DNA of 6,672 bases, from contig JAFZMT010000098.1 of assembly GCA_017553245.1 (NCBI GenBank), forward strand, positions 1-6,672, given 5' to 3'. The notes below the pieces were generated by a model. That model searched no databases and was not told the DNA's origin. It saw only the letters and a program-made list of their open reading frames with translations. A program made the position numbers and the translations under genes. Shown here in pieces: positions 6,037 through 6,672 of this stretch (the first letter of the stretch is position 1; every line of letters begins with the position of its first letter). The DNA comes from Methanomicrobium sp. (GTDB lineage: Archaea > Halobacteriota > Methanomicrobia > Methanomicrobiales > Methanomicrobiaceae).

Positions 6037-6672
6037 TTACGGATTTACCGGGTTGAGTATCTCAATTATCTTTTGAACATCGGCGATGTGATACTGCCCC
6101 GCCGACGCCTGCCTTCCCGCATGGCAGTAGATTAGAGCGGAGCCTGCAATCATGAGCGCTATTCTCACTTTCGCGAACTCACTGCCCATAATGCTCGTGA
6201 TAATCGGCTTTTGCGCATCGGCGGTAAACTTAACGAAATCCGCGGCATCCGACATTGAATTCGGAGCGACGACAATCTTGACGATATCGCCGTAACTTCG
6301 CAGCCGCTTTTCGATATCCGAGAGTTCGGAAAGACCCGGCATGCGGTTCATGTGAACCGAAGCTATGATCTTCTTGCCGTAGGAGTGAATCTCCTCCGCA
6401 AGCGGCGAAAACTGCTCTTCGACATCGATGTAGTCGCAGGCGGTGCTGAGCCACGGTTTTATCGCAAGGTGCCAGTCGCCGATACCTCCGTCGAACTCCC
6501 CGCCCTCTTTGCGGCTCCTGATTGTCGCGATTATCGGAATTCTCTCGCACGGCTGAGTGTCGTCGAAATCGGCGCAGGCATCGCGGTCTGACGTGGCGGC
6601 GGATGCTGTCGGCATCGCGGTCAACGTTGCGGTCGCGGACTCGGAGGATTCTGCGGACTTTACGGACTTTGC
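6037..6672 (-). CDS. aroD: Type I 3-dehydroquinate dehydratase, N-terminus outside window
   Basis: The frame runs from the right edge to a TAA at 6037-6039, giving 211 visible residues with no stop; the gene continues beyond the edge. A TTG at 6624 and an ATG at 6615 are in frame but lie in low-complexity sequence, so I do not take them as starts. Recognised parts of the class I barrel are PIIATIRSRKEGGEF (6537-6493), DYIDVE, and IIASVH with the catalytic His (codon 6354-6352). DIVKIVVAP carries the Schiff-base Lys (codon 6279-6277), and SIMGSEFAKVR matches the SMGxxGxxSR strand. Near the end, SAGQ replaces the usual SAPGQ. The enzyme removes water from 3-dehydroquinate in the shikimate pathway for aromatic amino acids. 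The first barrel strand (E-x-R-x-D motif) is not visible and should lie outside. About 45 residues rich in Ala, Ser, Thr and Asp stand where barrel sequence would usually precede PIIAT. Confidence 0.85.
   Translation of the reverse strand, partial: AKSVKSAESSESATATLTAMPTASAATSDRDACADFDDTQPCERIPIIATIRSRKEGGEFDGGIGDWHLAIKPWLSTACDYIDVEEQFSPLAEEIHSYGKKIIASVHMNRMPGLSELSDIEKRLRSYGDIVKIVVAPNSMSDAADFVKFTADAQKPIITSIMGSEFAKVRIALMIAGSALIYCHAGRQASAGQYHIADVQKIIEILNPVNP

Noticed and set aside
5964..6056. 30-residue + strand frame with a CIGC motif
   Set aside because: It has no SD or promoter, runs into the 3' end of aroD in antisense, and is too short; the CxxC is probably chance.
1..6672. CRISPR array, tRNA/rRNA genes, insertion sequences, defence system
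   Set aside because: Looked for on both strands. No regularly spaced repeats, cloverleaf-like segments, transposase motifs or terminal inverted repeats were seen.

Overview
The window looks like a methanogenic archaeon, most likely of the Methanomicrobia (Methanomicrobiales-like). The evidence is two neighbouring methanofuran-biosynthesis genes (mfnD, mfnF), a Cdc48/VAT-type double-AAA+ ATPase, archaeal TATA-type promoters, U-rich terminators and medium G+C. Assignment to a genus is not possible by eye.

The left half (1-2569) is on the + strand. It holds the acidic/lysine-rich C-terminal tail of an unidentified protein (1-159), a 152-bp intergenic region with a T8 tract, mfnD (tyramine-glutamate ligase, 312-1196), a 141-bp spacer with an 11-bp tandem repeat and a duplicated start-like segment, mfnF (1338-2294), and a small membrane-anchored zinc-ribbon protein. 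That last gene overlaps the end of mfnF and appears to begin at an ACG codon placed correctly behind a strong Shine-Dalgarno sequence. MfnD makes gamma-glutamyltyramine and MfnF joins it to the activated aminomethylfuran, so the two genes encode consecutive steps in making methanofuran, the first C1 carrier of methanogenesis.

The right half (2670-6672) is on the - strand, convergent with the first. Reading leftwards from the right edge it holds most of a type I 3-dehydroquinate dehydratase (shikimate pathway, start outside the window), a 229-bp spacer carrying a clear SD and TATA element, cdc48 (5807-3303, 834 aa), and 12 bp later an Hsp20-like gene (3290-2670) with an unusual four-cysteine acidic segment. 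cdc48 and hsp20 form a likely protein-quality-control pair of unfoldase plus small chaperone. A perfect TATA-containing palindrome inside the 3' end of cdc48 could give hsp20 its own promoter.

Most of the window is core metabolism and proteostasis. I see no mobile element, CRISPR array, RNA gene or defence system. The points worth a second look are the ACG start, the cysteine-rich Hsp20, the Cdc48 D1 insertion, the low-complexity stretch in the AroD barrel, and the repeat-bearing mfnF leader.
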